NCBI RefSeq assembly: GCF_000721705.1
Contig: NZ_JOJL01000014.1
Location: forward strand, 157,092-221,091
Origin: Actinoplanes subtropicus
GTDB lineage: Bacteria > Actinomycetota > Actinomycetes > Mycobacteriales > Micromonosporaceae
Direction: 5' to 3'
DNA: 64,000 bases
A program made the position numbers and the translations under genes. Below are positions 11,354 through 17,953 of the stretch, one piece after another (position 1 is the first letter of the stretch; the number at the start of each line of letters is the position of its first letter). A model generated the notes under the pieces. That model ran no database searches and was not told the origin of the DNA. It saw nothing but the letters and a program-made list of their open reading frames with translations.

Positions 11354-12349
11354 ATGAGTTACCGCGAACCAGCACTTCCCCGGTTCCGGCCGCTGGCGTC
11401 GTCATGCTCCCCGGCCGTCGCCACGACCGGATTCACGATCTACGGATGCAGTCCCGCGGAGGCCGTTCTCTTCGACGAGCTGGCACCTCGCTTCGGTGTC
11501 CTGCCGACCATCACCGCGGCGCCGGTCTCCGCGGCCAATGCCGAGCTGGCACTCGGCAACCGATGCGTCAGCGTCGGCCGTGACGCGCACGTCGCGAAGG
11601 GCACGCTTCGCGCACTCCGCCGCGTCGGCGTGCGGTACGTGTCGACCCGGAGCGTCGGCTACGACCACATCGATGTGGGGTACGCGGAAAGCGTCGGCAT
11701 CACCGTCGGCGATGTCGGCTACTCGCCGGACGGCGTGGCCGATTACACCGTGATGCTGATGCTGATGACCCTGCGTCACGCGAGATCCGTGGTCCGGCGC
11801 ATGGACGCCCACGACTACCGGCTGAACGACCTCCGCGGACGGGAACTCCGCGATCTGACCGTCGGGGTGATCGGAACCGGAGGTGTCGGCTCGGCCGTCA
11901 TGGACCGGCTGTGGGGCTTCGGTTGTCTCGTACTGGCTCACGACGACTGTCCGGCTGCCTACGCCCACTACGTGCCGCTCGACGACCTGCTGCGACAGAG
12001 CGACATCGTGACGATCCACACCCCGCTCACCCCGGCGACCCGCCATCTGCTCGACGCTCGGCGCATCGCGCAGATGAAGCCGGGCGCGGTCGTCATCAAT
12101 ACCGGGCGCGGCGCGCTCCTCGACACCGAGGCTCTCGTCCTGGCGCTGGACAGCGGCCAATTGGGTGGTGCGGCACTGGACGTTCCCGAATACGAGAGCC
12201 CGGTGCTGTCCCGGCTGCGGGAAATGCCGAATGTGCTCATCAGCCCGCGGGTGGCTCACCACACCGATCGCGCGCTGAGTGACACGGTCGAGAACAGTCT
12301 CCTCAACTGCGTCGACTTCGAAAGCGGGAGGCACCCTCGACAGGGGTGA
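11354..12349 (+). CDS. VanH-like D-2-hydroxyacid dehydrogenase paralogue, catalytic His replaced
   Basis: A 331-residue homologue of the vanH product encoded at 13762-14769. It keeps the NAD-binding motif (GVIGTGGVGSAV) and the Arg motif (INTGRGALLDT). Two differences stand out. The stretch after AALDV is about 14 residues shorter than in the paralogue, losing the loop with EGIFYVDRRGG. The segment ISPHLAFYTDHAL of the paralogue reads ISPRVAHHTDRAL here, so the canonical catalytic His is Arg (codon CGG near 12250). It may therefore be inactive as a lactate dehydrogenase, or have another role. The ATG at 11354 is chosen because homology starts there; the ribosome site is weak. It is transcribed from VanR-box promoter 1 and followed 63 nt later by vanR on the same strand. 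Confidence 0.85.
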   Translation: MSYREPALPRFRPLASSCSPAVATTGFTIYGCSPAEAVLFDELAPRFGVLPTITAAPVSAANAELALGNRCVSVGRDAHVAKGTLRALRRVGVRYVSTRSVGYDHIDVGYAESVGITVGDVGYSPDGVADYTVMLMLMTLRHARSVVRRMDAHDYRLNDLRGRELRDLTVGVIGTGGVGSAVMDRLWGFGCLVLAHDDCPAAYAHYVPLDDLLRQSDIVTIHTPLTPATRHLLDARRIAQMKPGAVVINTGRGALLDTEALVLALDSGQLGGAALDVPEYESPVLSRLREMPNVLISPRVAHHTDRALSDTVENSLLNCVDFESGRHPRQG

Positions 12350-12375
12350 GGCTCACCAGCCGCGGCAGGAGAGGC

Positions 12376-12412
12376 TTTGGGTGGCATTGCGGTGACCCAT
12401 ACTATAGATCCC
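12376..12412 (+). promoter_or_regulatory. Probable leaderless promoter of vanR
   Basis: TACTAT at 12400-12405 lies 7 nt before the vanR ATG (12413). TTTGGG sits 18 nt further upstream as a weak -35. There is no ribosome-binding sequence between them, so transcription would begin at or next to the A of the ATG. The vanR stub at 15561 shows the same layout (TACTAT at 15549-15554, GTG 7 nt downstream). Confidence 0.5.
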
Positions 12413-13108
12413 ATGCGTGTGCTGGTCGTCGAGGACGAGGCCTACATGGCGGAAGCCATCCGCGACGGGCTCCGGCTGGAGGCGATCGCGGCCGACATCG
12501 CCCGGGACGGCGAGACCGCCCTGACGTTACTGAGCGACAACTCCTACGACATCGCCATCCTGGACCGCGACGTTCCCGGCCCGTCCGGCGACGAGATCGC
12601 CGAACGCATCGTCGCCTCCGGCAGCGGCCTGCCCATTCTCATGCTCACCGCCGCCGACCGGCTGGACGACAAGGCCACCGGATTCGAACTCGGCGCCGAC
12701 GACTACCTCACCAAGCCGTTCGAACTGCGCGAACTCGTCCTCCGGTTGCGGGCGCTCAACCGCAGGCGAGCCCACAACCGGCCCCCCGTGTGGGAGATGG
12801 CAGGCCTGCGCCTGGACTCATTCCGCCGCGAGGTGTTCCGCGACGGCCGGTACGTCGCGCTCACCCGGAAACAGTTCGCCGTACTGGAGGTCCTGGTGGC
12901 CGCCGAAGGCGGCGTCATCAGCGCCGAGGAGCTGTTGGAACGGGCGTGGGACGGAAATGCCGACCCGTTCACCAACGCGGTTCGCATCACCGTCTCCGCA
13001 CTGCGAAAACGTCTCGGCGAACCGTGGATCATCGCCACGGTGCCGGGCGTCGGCTACCGCATCGACTTGACGCGCGATGCCGACGGCCCGGGAGACCAAG
13101 GTGCCTAG
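12413..13108 (+). CDS. vanR: VanR-type response regulator (OmpR family)
   Basis: A 231-residue two-component regulator. The receiver domain spans residues 1-115 (VEDE acidic pair near 7-10, phospho-acceptor Asp in ILDRDVPGPSG, Lys in LTKPF). The C-terminal winged-helix DNA-binding domain spans about 130-220 (LTRKQFAVLEVLV ... TVSALRKRLG ... VPGVGYRID). It would bind the three conserved van promoter boxes in this island. It is separated from vanS by about 2.6 kb and four features, which is unusual because the two are normally adjacent. It converges on vanX with 18 nt between stops. The ATG at 12413 fits the N terminus MRVLVVEDE; an in-frame TTG upstream lacks support. Confidence 0.88.
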   Translation: MRVLVVEDEAYMAEAIRDGLRLEAIAADIARDGETALTLLSDNSYDIAILDRDVPGPSGDEIAERIVASGSGLPILMLTAADRLDDKATGFELGADDYLTKPFELRELVLRLRALNRRRAHNRPPVWEMAGLRLDSFRREVFRDGRYVALTRKQFAVLEVLVAAEGGVISAEELLERAWDGNADPFTNAVRITVSALRKRLGEPWIIATVPGVGYRIDLTRDADGPGDQGA

Positions 13109-13126
13109 GTGGCGCCCGGCCGCGAG

Positions 13127-13765
13127 CTATCCTCGCTCTCGCCGCTGATCGACGGGCACCACGATCGGGAAATCAAAATATTCGTCGGGATAGGGCTCGT
13201 TCTCCAGCGAGTAGTGCCACCACTCGTAGGGGTACCGGACGAACCCGCTGCTCTCCATGATGGAGCAGATCAATTCGCGGTTCTTCGCCTCGGCCGGCGT
13301 GATTCCGGCAGCTCCGTGATGAGAGATCGGATCCATCAGGTCGTGGTCGCCGCCCATCGGGACGAGTTCACCGGTGGCCAGGACGTAGAGGGTCAGGTCG
13401 ACGGTACTGCCCCTGCTGTGACCCGACTTGGCCGCCACGTACCCTTTGTCGAACATCTCGGGCCGGGTGATGTTCGGATAGTGCCGGAGCTTCGTCCGGC
13501 CGTCCTCCGGCTGTTGTGCCCAGCGCAGAAAGCAGTCTACGGCGCGCTGCGGCCGGTAACCGTCCCAGAGAACCAGGCCGAAGCCGAGGGACGCGGCCCT
13601 CTTCTGTGCGTCGTCCAGTGCCGAGCACAACGCGGTCGTACCGACGATGCGATTGGACAGGTAGCCGTCGACGGGTTTGCCGGTGAAGTTGTCCCAGGTG
13701 GCGTACTTGGCATCCCACCGTATTCCCGGTACCAACTCGTCCACGAAGGCGAATTCATTTTTCAT
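13127..13765 (-). CDS. vanX: D-Ala-D-Ala dipeptidase VanX
   Basis: A zinc dipeptidase of 212 residues that hydrolyses cytoplasmic D-Ala-D-Ala, so that only D-Ala-D-Lac precursors reach the wall. Seen in the sequence: the M15 zinc motif SGHSRGSTVDL (SxHxxGxxxD), the second metal/base region YEWWHY, and Arg in DGYRPQRAV. Length and motif order are those of the family. Its ATG overlaps the stop of vanH (ATGA at 13762-13765), so the two are co-translated. In known vanHAX operons the ligase gene lies between these two; here there is no room for it. Confidence 0.93.
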   Translation of the reverse strand: MKNEFAFVDELVPGIRWDAKYATWDNFTGKPVDGYLSNRIVGTTALCSALDDAQKRAASLGFGLVLWDGYRPQRAVDCFLRWAQQPEDGRTKLRHYPNITRPEMFDKGYVAAKSGHSRGSTVDLTLYVLATGELVPMGGDHDLMDPISHHGAAGITPAEAKNRELICSIMESSGFVRYPYEWWHYSLENEPYPDEYFDFPIVVPVDQRRERG

Positions 13766-14769
13766 CGGTTCCCCGTTTCGAAGTCGATGCAGTTGACAAT
13801 ACTGTTCTCGACGGTGTCCCGCAGAGCGTGGTCGGTGTAGAAAGCCAGGTGCGGGCTGATGAGCACGTTCGGCATGCCTTGCAGCCGCAGGAGCTCCTTG
13901 TTTTCGATCGGCCCGCCGCGGCGGTCGACGTAGAAGATGCCCTCCTCGCCTTCGATGACGTCCAGCGCCGCGCCACCCAGTTGTTCGCTCTCGAGCGCCG
14001 CGATGAGCGCCCCGGTGTCGATGAGCGAGCCACGCCCGGTGTTGATGACGTATGCGCCTTTCCGCATGCGGGCGATACTTTGCCGATCAAGGAGGTGGTG
14101 CGTTTCGGGGGTCAGCGGGGTGTGCAGTGTGACAATGTCACTCTCCCGCAGCAACTCGTCGAGCGGGACGTAATGGGCGGAGGTCGCCGGGGTGCTGTCG
14201 TGGGCGAGCACCAGGCAGCCGAAACCCAGGAGTCGGTCTATCACCGCGGAGCCGATGCGTCCGGTTCCGACGACCCCGACGGTCAGATCTCGCAGTTCTT
14301 TCCCCCGTTTGTCGCCCAGCCTGTAGTCATGGGCGTCCGTGCGGCGGATCATGGACTTCACCTGACGGACGGCCATCAGCATGAGCATCAGCGTATAGTC
14401 GGCCACGCTGTCCGGCGAGTAGACGACATTACCGACCGTGATACCGAGACTCTGGGCATAGCCCACGTCGATGTGATTGCGGCCGATGCTTCGGGTCGAA
14501 ATGTACTCGACACCGACTCGACTCAGTGCACGCAGCGTGCCGTCGGTGATGCGAGTCTTATGACCGATGCTGATGCACCGATTTCCCCGCGCCAGCTCGG
14601 CGTTGGCCTCCGATGCCGGCGCATCCGTGATCGTCAGGACCACGCCGAAGCGCGGCGCCAGTTCGCGGAACAAGGCGGCCTCGTCCGGGCCGCATCCGTA
14701 CAGGGTGACTCCTGTCCCCGAGACGACCGGGTGGCACGACGAGGGCAGGTCTCGGGTTCGTACGGTCAT
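13762..14769 (-). CDS. vanH: D-lactate dehydrogenase VanH
   Basis: Reduces pyruvate to D-lactate for D-Ala-D-Lac synthesis. 335 residues with TVGVVGTGRIGSAV (NAD site), INTGRGSLIDT (substrate Arg), the Glu-containing loop after AALDVIEGEEG, and the catalytic His in ISPHLAFYTDH, all as expected for an active enzyme. The protein starts MTVRTRDLP and the homologous part begins at GVTLYGC. It is the first gene of a vanH-vanX unit, with VanR box 2 22 nt upstream of the ATG. Confidence 0.93.
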   Translation of the reverse strand: MTVRTRDLPSSCHPVVSGTGVTLYGCGPDEAALFRELAPRFGVVLTITDAPASEANAELARGNRCISIGHKTRITDGTLRALSRVGVEYISTRSIGRNHIDVGYAQSLGITVGNVVYSPDSVADYTLMLMLMAVRQVKSMIRRTDAHDYRLGDKRGKELRDLTVGVVGTGRIGSAVIDRLLGFGCLVLAHDSTPATSAHYVPLDELLRESDIVTLHTPLTPETHHLLDRQSIARMRKGAYVINTGRGSLIDTGALIAALESEQLGGAALDVIEGEEGIFYVDRRGGPIENKELLRLQGMPNVLISPHLAFYTDHALRDTVENSIVNCIDFETGNR

Positions 14770-14790
14770 CTTTTCAAGTAGAGAGAAGAC

Positions 14791-14834
14791 GATGTTGCCG
14801 GGGCGTATGCGGTTTTCGATATGCCGACGATACG
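14791..14834 (-). promoter_or_regulatory. Presumptive VanR box/promoter 2 (vanH-vanX)
   Basis: On the minus strand it reads CGTATCG-TCGGCA-TATCG-AAAA-CCGCATACG, then CCCGGCAAC. This is the best-conserved copy of the three. Two TATCG half-sites lie 11 bp apart, and the CATACG segment sits at -10 spacing. Confidence 0.62.
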
Positions 14835-14855
14835 TTCAGGTCACCCACGATATGG

Positions 14856-15473
14856 TCAGCTGCCCATCCTCGGATCCTGGGCGGCGTCGGCGTACTGGGC
14901 GGGGCAGCCCCGGCCGATCGCGCCCGGGCGAAGCTCGAAATGCCAGGGCTCGTTGGCATAGATCTGGCACAGCCCATAACCGGTGCCGTGTTCGGACAGC
15001 CAGCTCTCGGCGGTGTCGGGCCCGATGTCGACCGCGTCGCCCGACACGTGGGCCGACTTGTTCACCGGCGCCACCCACCGGGCCGCCGCCTGCTCCGAGC
15101 CGTACTTCGCGATTGCCTCGCGCAACAGCCGATCCTGGTACGCCGGGGCTCGCCACCCGCTGTTGACCTGGAATTTCACGCCGTCCCGGGCAGCGTCCCC
15201 GGCCGCCGTTCGCAGGGCGTGCAGCAGATCGGGATCGAGGTTGGCCACGCCCGGATAGCGGTCGTCGAACACCGTCACGCCGGCCGGGAGGCCGCCCTCC
15301 GCCTCGGCGGCCGTGCCGCCATGGCCACGCACCAGATCGCCGAACGTGGCCACCGCCGGGCCGGTCGACAGGTATGCCAGGAACGCCAGCAGCACCATGA
15401 CGACGACGACGGTGGCGACACCCGGCGCGGTGATCGCCGGGCGCATGGCTCGGGCAGTCCGCATGCGACTCAT
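14856..15473 (-). CDS. vanY: Membrane-anchored D,D-carboxypeptidase VanY (M15B)
   Basis: Removes terminal D-Ala from wall precursors outside the membrane, lowering glycopeptide targets. The 205-residue product has one N-terminal membrane segment (about 14-35, VATVVVVMVLLAFLAYL) and a VanY catalytic domain with SAHVSGDAVDIG (zinc His/Asp) and EPWHFEL (Glu/His). I place the start at ATG 15473 (MSRMRT): the reading frame extends further upstream but would run through the promoter and the vanR stub. It is divergent from vanS, with VanR box 3 ending about 20 nt upstream of the ATG. Confidence 0.88.
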   Translation of the reverse strand: MSRMRTARAMRPAITAPGVATVVVVMVLLAFLAYLSTGPAVATFGDLVRGHGGTAAEAEGGLPAGVTVFDDRYPGVANLDPDLLHALRTAAGDAARDGVKFQVNSGWRAPAYQDRLLREAIAKYGSEQAAARWVAPVNKSAHVSGDAVDIGPDTAESWLSEHGTGYGLCQIYANEPWHFELRPGAIGRGCPAQYADAAQDPRMGS

Positions 15474-15491
15474 GCCAGTGATTTCACACCT

Positions 15492-15539
15492 GGTGCCGTT
15501 GCCGGCCCGTATGCGAATTCCGATACCTCGGCGATATGG
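15492..15539 (-). promoter_or_regulatory. Presumptive VanR box/promoter 3 (vanY)
   Basis: On the minus strand: CATATCG-CCGAGG-TATCG-GAAT-TCGCATACG, then GGCCGGCAAC. Same layout and spacing to the start codon as boxes 1 and 2, with more substitutions. It lies in the divergent gap between vanY and the vanR stub/vanS and may serve both. Confidence 0.55.
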
Positions 15540-15560
15540 CACGGCTCCTACTATCGGATG

Positions 15561-15683
15561 GTGCGCGTACTGATCGTGGAGGACGAGCTGCACCTGGCCG
15601 AAGCCGTTCGGGACGGGCCACGGCTGGAGTCGATCGCGGGCGCTCCACCGGAGCCGGAGCGCGAGGGCGCCGACCGTGGATAG
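15561..15683 (+). pseudogene. N-terminal remnant of a second vanR, internally deleted
   Basis: A 40-codon reading frame begins VRVLIVEDELHLAEAVRDG and PRLESIA. It aligns residue for residue with the first ~26 residues of intact vanR (MRVLVVEDEAYMAEAIRDG), including the acidic pair. It then breaks into an unrelated tail (PPEPEREGADRG) and stops. The stop overlaps the vanS GTG by 8 nt, exactly as a coupled vanR-vanS pair would. The TACTAT promoter motif 7 nt upstream is also kept. The simplest explanation is an in-frame-looking internal deletion of a complete vanR, leaving its promoter, start and 3' end. Confidence 0.75.
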
Positions 15684-16851
15684 GGCGCCGGGCTGGAGCG
15701 TCCGCCTCAAGCTCACCCTCAGCTACGCGGGCTTCCTCATGCTCGCCGGCACCCTGCTCCTCGGCGTCGTCTGGGTTTTCCTGTTGCGGTACGTGCCCGA
15801 CGTGCCCGGCTCTCCGCCGCTGGATCTCAACGGACACACCGTACAAGGTCCCGGGCCCCCCGCCCTTCAGGGTCCCAGCCGCCACGACCTGCTCGGCGCC
15901 TTCGTCCCGCGCGCCGCGGAGGTGCTGTTGTTCCTGCTGGTGTTCGGTGTGCTGGGCGGGTGGATCATGGCCGGCCGCATGCTCGCGCCGGTGACCCGGA
16001 TCACCGAGGCCACCCGGGTGGCCGGGACCGGATCGCTCGCCCACCGGGTCCGGCTGCCCGGTCGCAACGACGAGCTCCGCGAGCTCGCCGACGCCTTCGA
16101 CTCCATGCTGGACCGTCTCGAGGCGCACGTGGCCGAGCAGCGGCGCTTCGCCGCAAACGCCTCGCACGAGCTGCGCACCCCGCTCTCGATCACGAAGACG
16201 CTGCTCGACGTGGTTCGTCAGGACCCCAGCCGGGTCACCGGCGAGGTGATCGACCGGCTGTATGACGTCAACGCCCGCGCGATCGCGCTCACCGAAGCGT
16301 TGCTCATGCTCAGCCGCGCCGATCAGCGCTCCTTCGCGCGAGAGCGGGTGGATCTGTCGCTCGTCGCCGAGGAGGCCGCCGAGACACTGCTGGCCGTCGC
16401 GGAGAAGTACGACACCAGCATCGAGACCTCGGGTGAGGTGGCCCATGCCATCGGCTCGCCCGCCCTGCTGCTGCAACTGACCACGAACCTCGTCCAGAAC
16501 GCCATCGTCCACAACCTGCCCAGGGAGGGGTCGGTGTGGGTCACCACCGGCACTCTCGATCGGAGCGTCGCGCTCACCGTGGAGAACACCGGCGAGGAGC
16601 TCTCCCCCGAATTGATCTCGACGCTCACCGAACCGTTCCAGCGTGGCACCGAACGCATCCGGGCCGTCCACGCCGGTGTCGGCCTCGGTCTGGCGATCGT
16701 CAAAGCCATCGTCAACGCACACGACGGAACTCTTGCCCTCACTCCGCGTGCCGGTGGGGGTCTGTGCGTCACGGTGCGGTTGCCCGCCGCCCCACCGCCG
16801 GATCTCGACGTCCGGCGCCTCCCGCCCGGGTCGCGCCGCCGGTCCGGATGA
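15676..16851 (+). CDS. vanS: VanS-type sensor histidine kinase
   Basis: 391-residue sensor kinase for glycopeptide or lipid II damage. It has two membrane segments (about residues 12-37 and 82-105) around a short ~45-residue extracellular loop. These are followed by HAMP (VTRITEATRVAG), H-box ASHELRTPLS with the phospho-His, N-box TTNLVQNAIVHN, and the ATP-lid motifs FQRGTER and GVGLGLAIVKA. All catalytic motifs are intact. The GTG at 15676 lies inside the end of the vanR stub. Its partner is presumably the intact VanR encoded at 12413. Confidence 0.9.
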   Translation: MDRAPGWSVRLKLTLSYAGFLMLAGTLLLGVVWVFLLRYVPDVPGSPPLDLNGHTVQGPGPPALQGPSRHDLLGAFVPRAAEVLLFLLVFGVLGGWIMAGRMLAPVTRITEATRVAGTGSLAHRVRLPGRNDELRELADAFDSMLDRLEAHVAEQRRFAANASHELRTPLSITKTLLDVVRQDPSRVTGEVIDRLYDVNARAIALTEALLMLSRADQRSFARERVDLSLVAEEAAETLLAVAEKYDTSIETSGEVAHAIGSPALLLQLTTNLVQNAIVHNLPREGSVWVTTGTLDRSVALTVENTGEELSPELISTLTEPFQRGTERIRAVHAGVGLGLAIVKAIVNAHDGTLALTPRAGGGLCVTVRLPAAPPPDLDVRRLPPGSRRRSG

Positions 16852-16872
16852 GGCGCCCCGACGGGTGGATGG

Positions 16873-17949
16873 TCACGCCAGCATGGCCTGCCCGGCGAAC
16901 TCGGCGCCGCCGGGCAGCACGAAGTAGTAGCCGCCGCCGAACGGCCGGACGAACCTCTCCAGCGCCTCGCCGGCCAGCCCGCGCTGGATGGCCGCGAAGC
17001 CCACCTCCAGGTCCCGCTGGAAGCAGACGAAGATCTGGCCGGTGTCCGTCTCGGCGAGGCGGTACGAGTGACCGCGGCGCAGGATCGGCCTGACCCGTCC
17101 GCTGTGCGGGTAGGCGCGGCGGATGTGCGCGTCGAGCGGGATGACCGCGCCCTTCGGGTCGGCCGCGAATCGGGGCACGTCCTTCTCGCCGGACTCGCCG
17201 AGCACGGCACCGGTGTCTCGGCGCCGCCCGATGACTCGTTCCTGGACCCGCGTGGGTTGCGCGTCCCAGGCCGCCACCGCCAGGCGGATCAGCCGCACGA
17301 CCTGATACGTGCCGCCCCTGCACCAGGCCGGCTCCTCGTCGTACGGCTGGACCCACACGCACCTGTCCATCAACTCGGCGTTCGTCGTGTCGGGGTTGCC
17401 GACTCCCTCCTTGAATCCCAGGAGGTTGCGTTCGCCGTGCGTGCCGGATATCCGCCACCGTGCCTTGAGGTGCGGCTGCCTCCTGGCCAGCACGGCGGCG
17501 ATCGCCTGCCGGCTGTCCGCGCCCACCTGCACGAGCAGGTCGCCGTGGCACCACCGGGGATCCAGCACGTCGTTGCGGAAGGACGGCATCGGCGTCAGCA
17601 GTCGCGGGCGCGCGATGCCGAACCTGGCGTCGAACAGCGACGCGCCCGCGGCGATCGTCATGGTCACGCCGGGCGCCGGCGCGCTCAACGCCCGGAGGGC
17701 CTCGGCGAGCTCCGCCCGGTCCCGTGTCGTCACATCGAATGCGACAAACTCCGTCTCGGTACGTGCGGGCTCCACCACGCCGGATTGGCGGTCGACGACC
17801 GGCCGCACCGGCGCGGCGGCGTTCGGCGCCCCGGCCCGATCGGGCGCCCCGCACCCGGCGAGCCCGGCCAGCCCCGCGGCGCCGAGCAGCAGTGCCCGCC
17901 GGTCGACGGCCTGGCCCGCCGGGCGGCCGGCGTCCTCGTTCTCGGACAA
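16873..17949 (-). CDS. DyP-type haem peroxidase, Tat lipoprotein, with GxxEG motif
   Basis: 358-residue dye-decolourising peroxidase family protein. The N terminus has twin arginines (VDRRALLLGAAGLAGLAGC) with a Cys lipobox, so it is probably exported folded with haem and anchored to the membrane. The proximal-His segment reads DAHIRRAYPHSG. The family motif GxxDG is GFKEGVGNP here: the distal catalytic Asp is Glu (codon GAG near 17410). It converges on vanS with a 21-nt gap. It starts 5 nt after the stop of the upstream secreted beta-propeller gene, so the two form a probable transcription unit. Substrate unknown; no ferrous-iron transporter partner (EfeU/EfeO) is nearby. Confidence 0.85.
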   Translation of the reverse strand: MSENEDAGRPAGQAVDRRALLLGAAGLAGLAGCGAPDRAGAPNAAAPVRPVVDRQSGVVEPARTETEFVAFDVTTRDRAELAEALRALSAPAPGVTMTIAAGASLFDARFGIARPRLLTPMPSFRNDVLDPRWCHGDLLVQVGADSRQAIAAVLARRQPHLKARWRISGTHGERNLLGFKEGVGNPDTTNAELMDRCVWVQPYDEEPAWCRGGTYQVVRLIRLAVAAWDAQPTRVQERVIGRRRDTGAVLGESGEKDVPRFAADPKGAVIPLDAHIRRAYPHSGRVRPILRRGHSYRLAETDTGQIFVCFQRDLEVGFAAIQRGLAGEALERFVRPFGGGYYFVLPGGAEFAGQAMLA

Positions 17950-17953
17950 CGGG

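Noticed and set aside
15474-15716. Upstream extension of vanY (an 81-codon longer frame)
   Set aside because: It would translate through the VanR box and the vanR stub; the membrane anchor begins right after ATG 15473.
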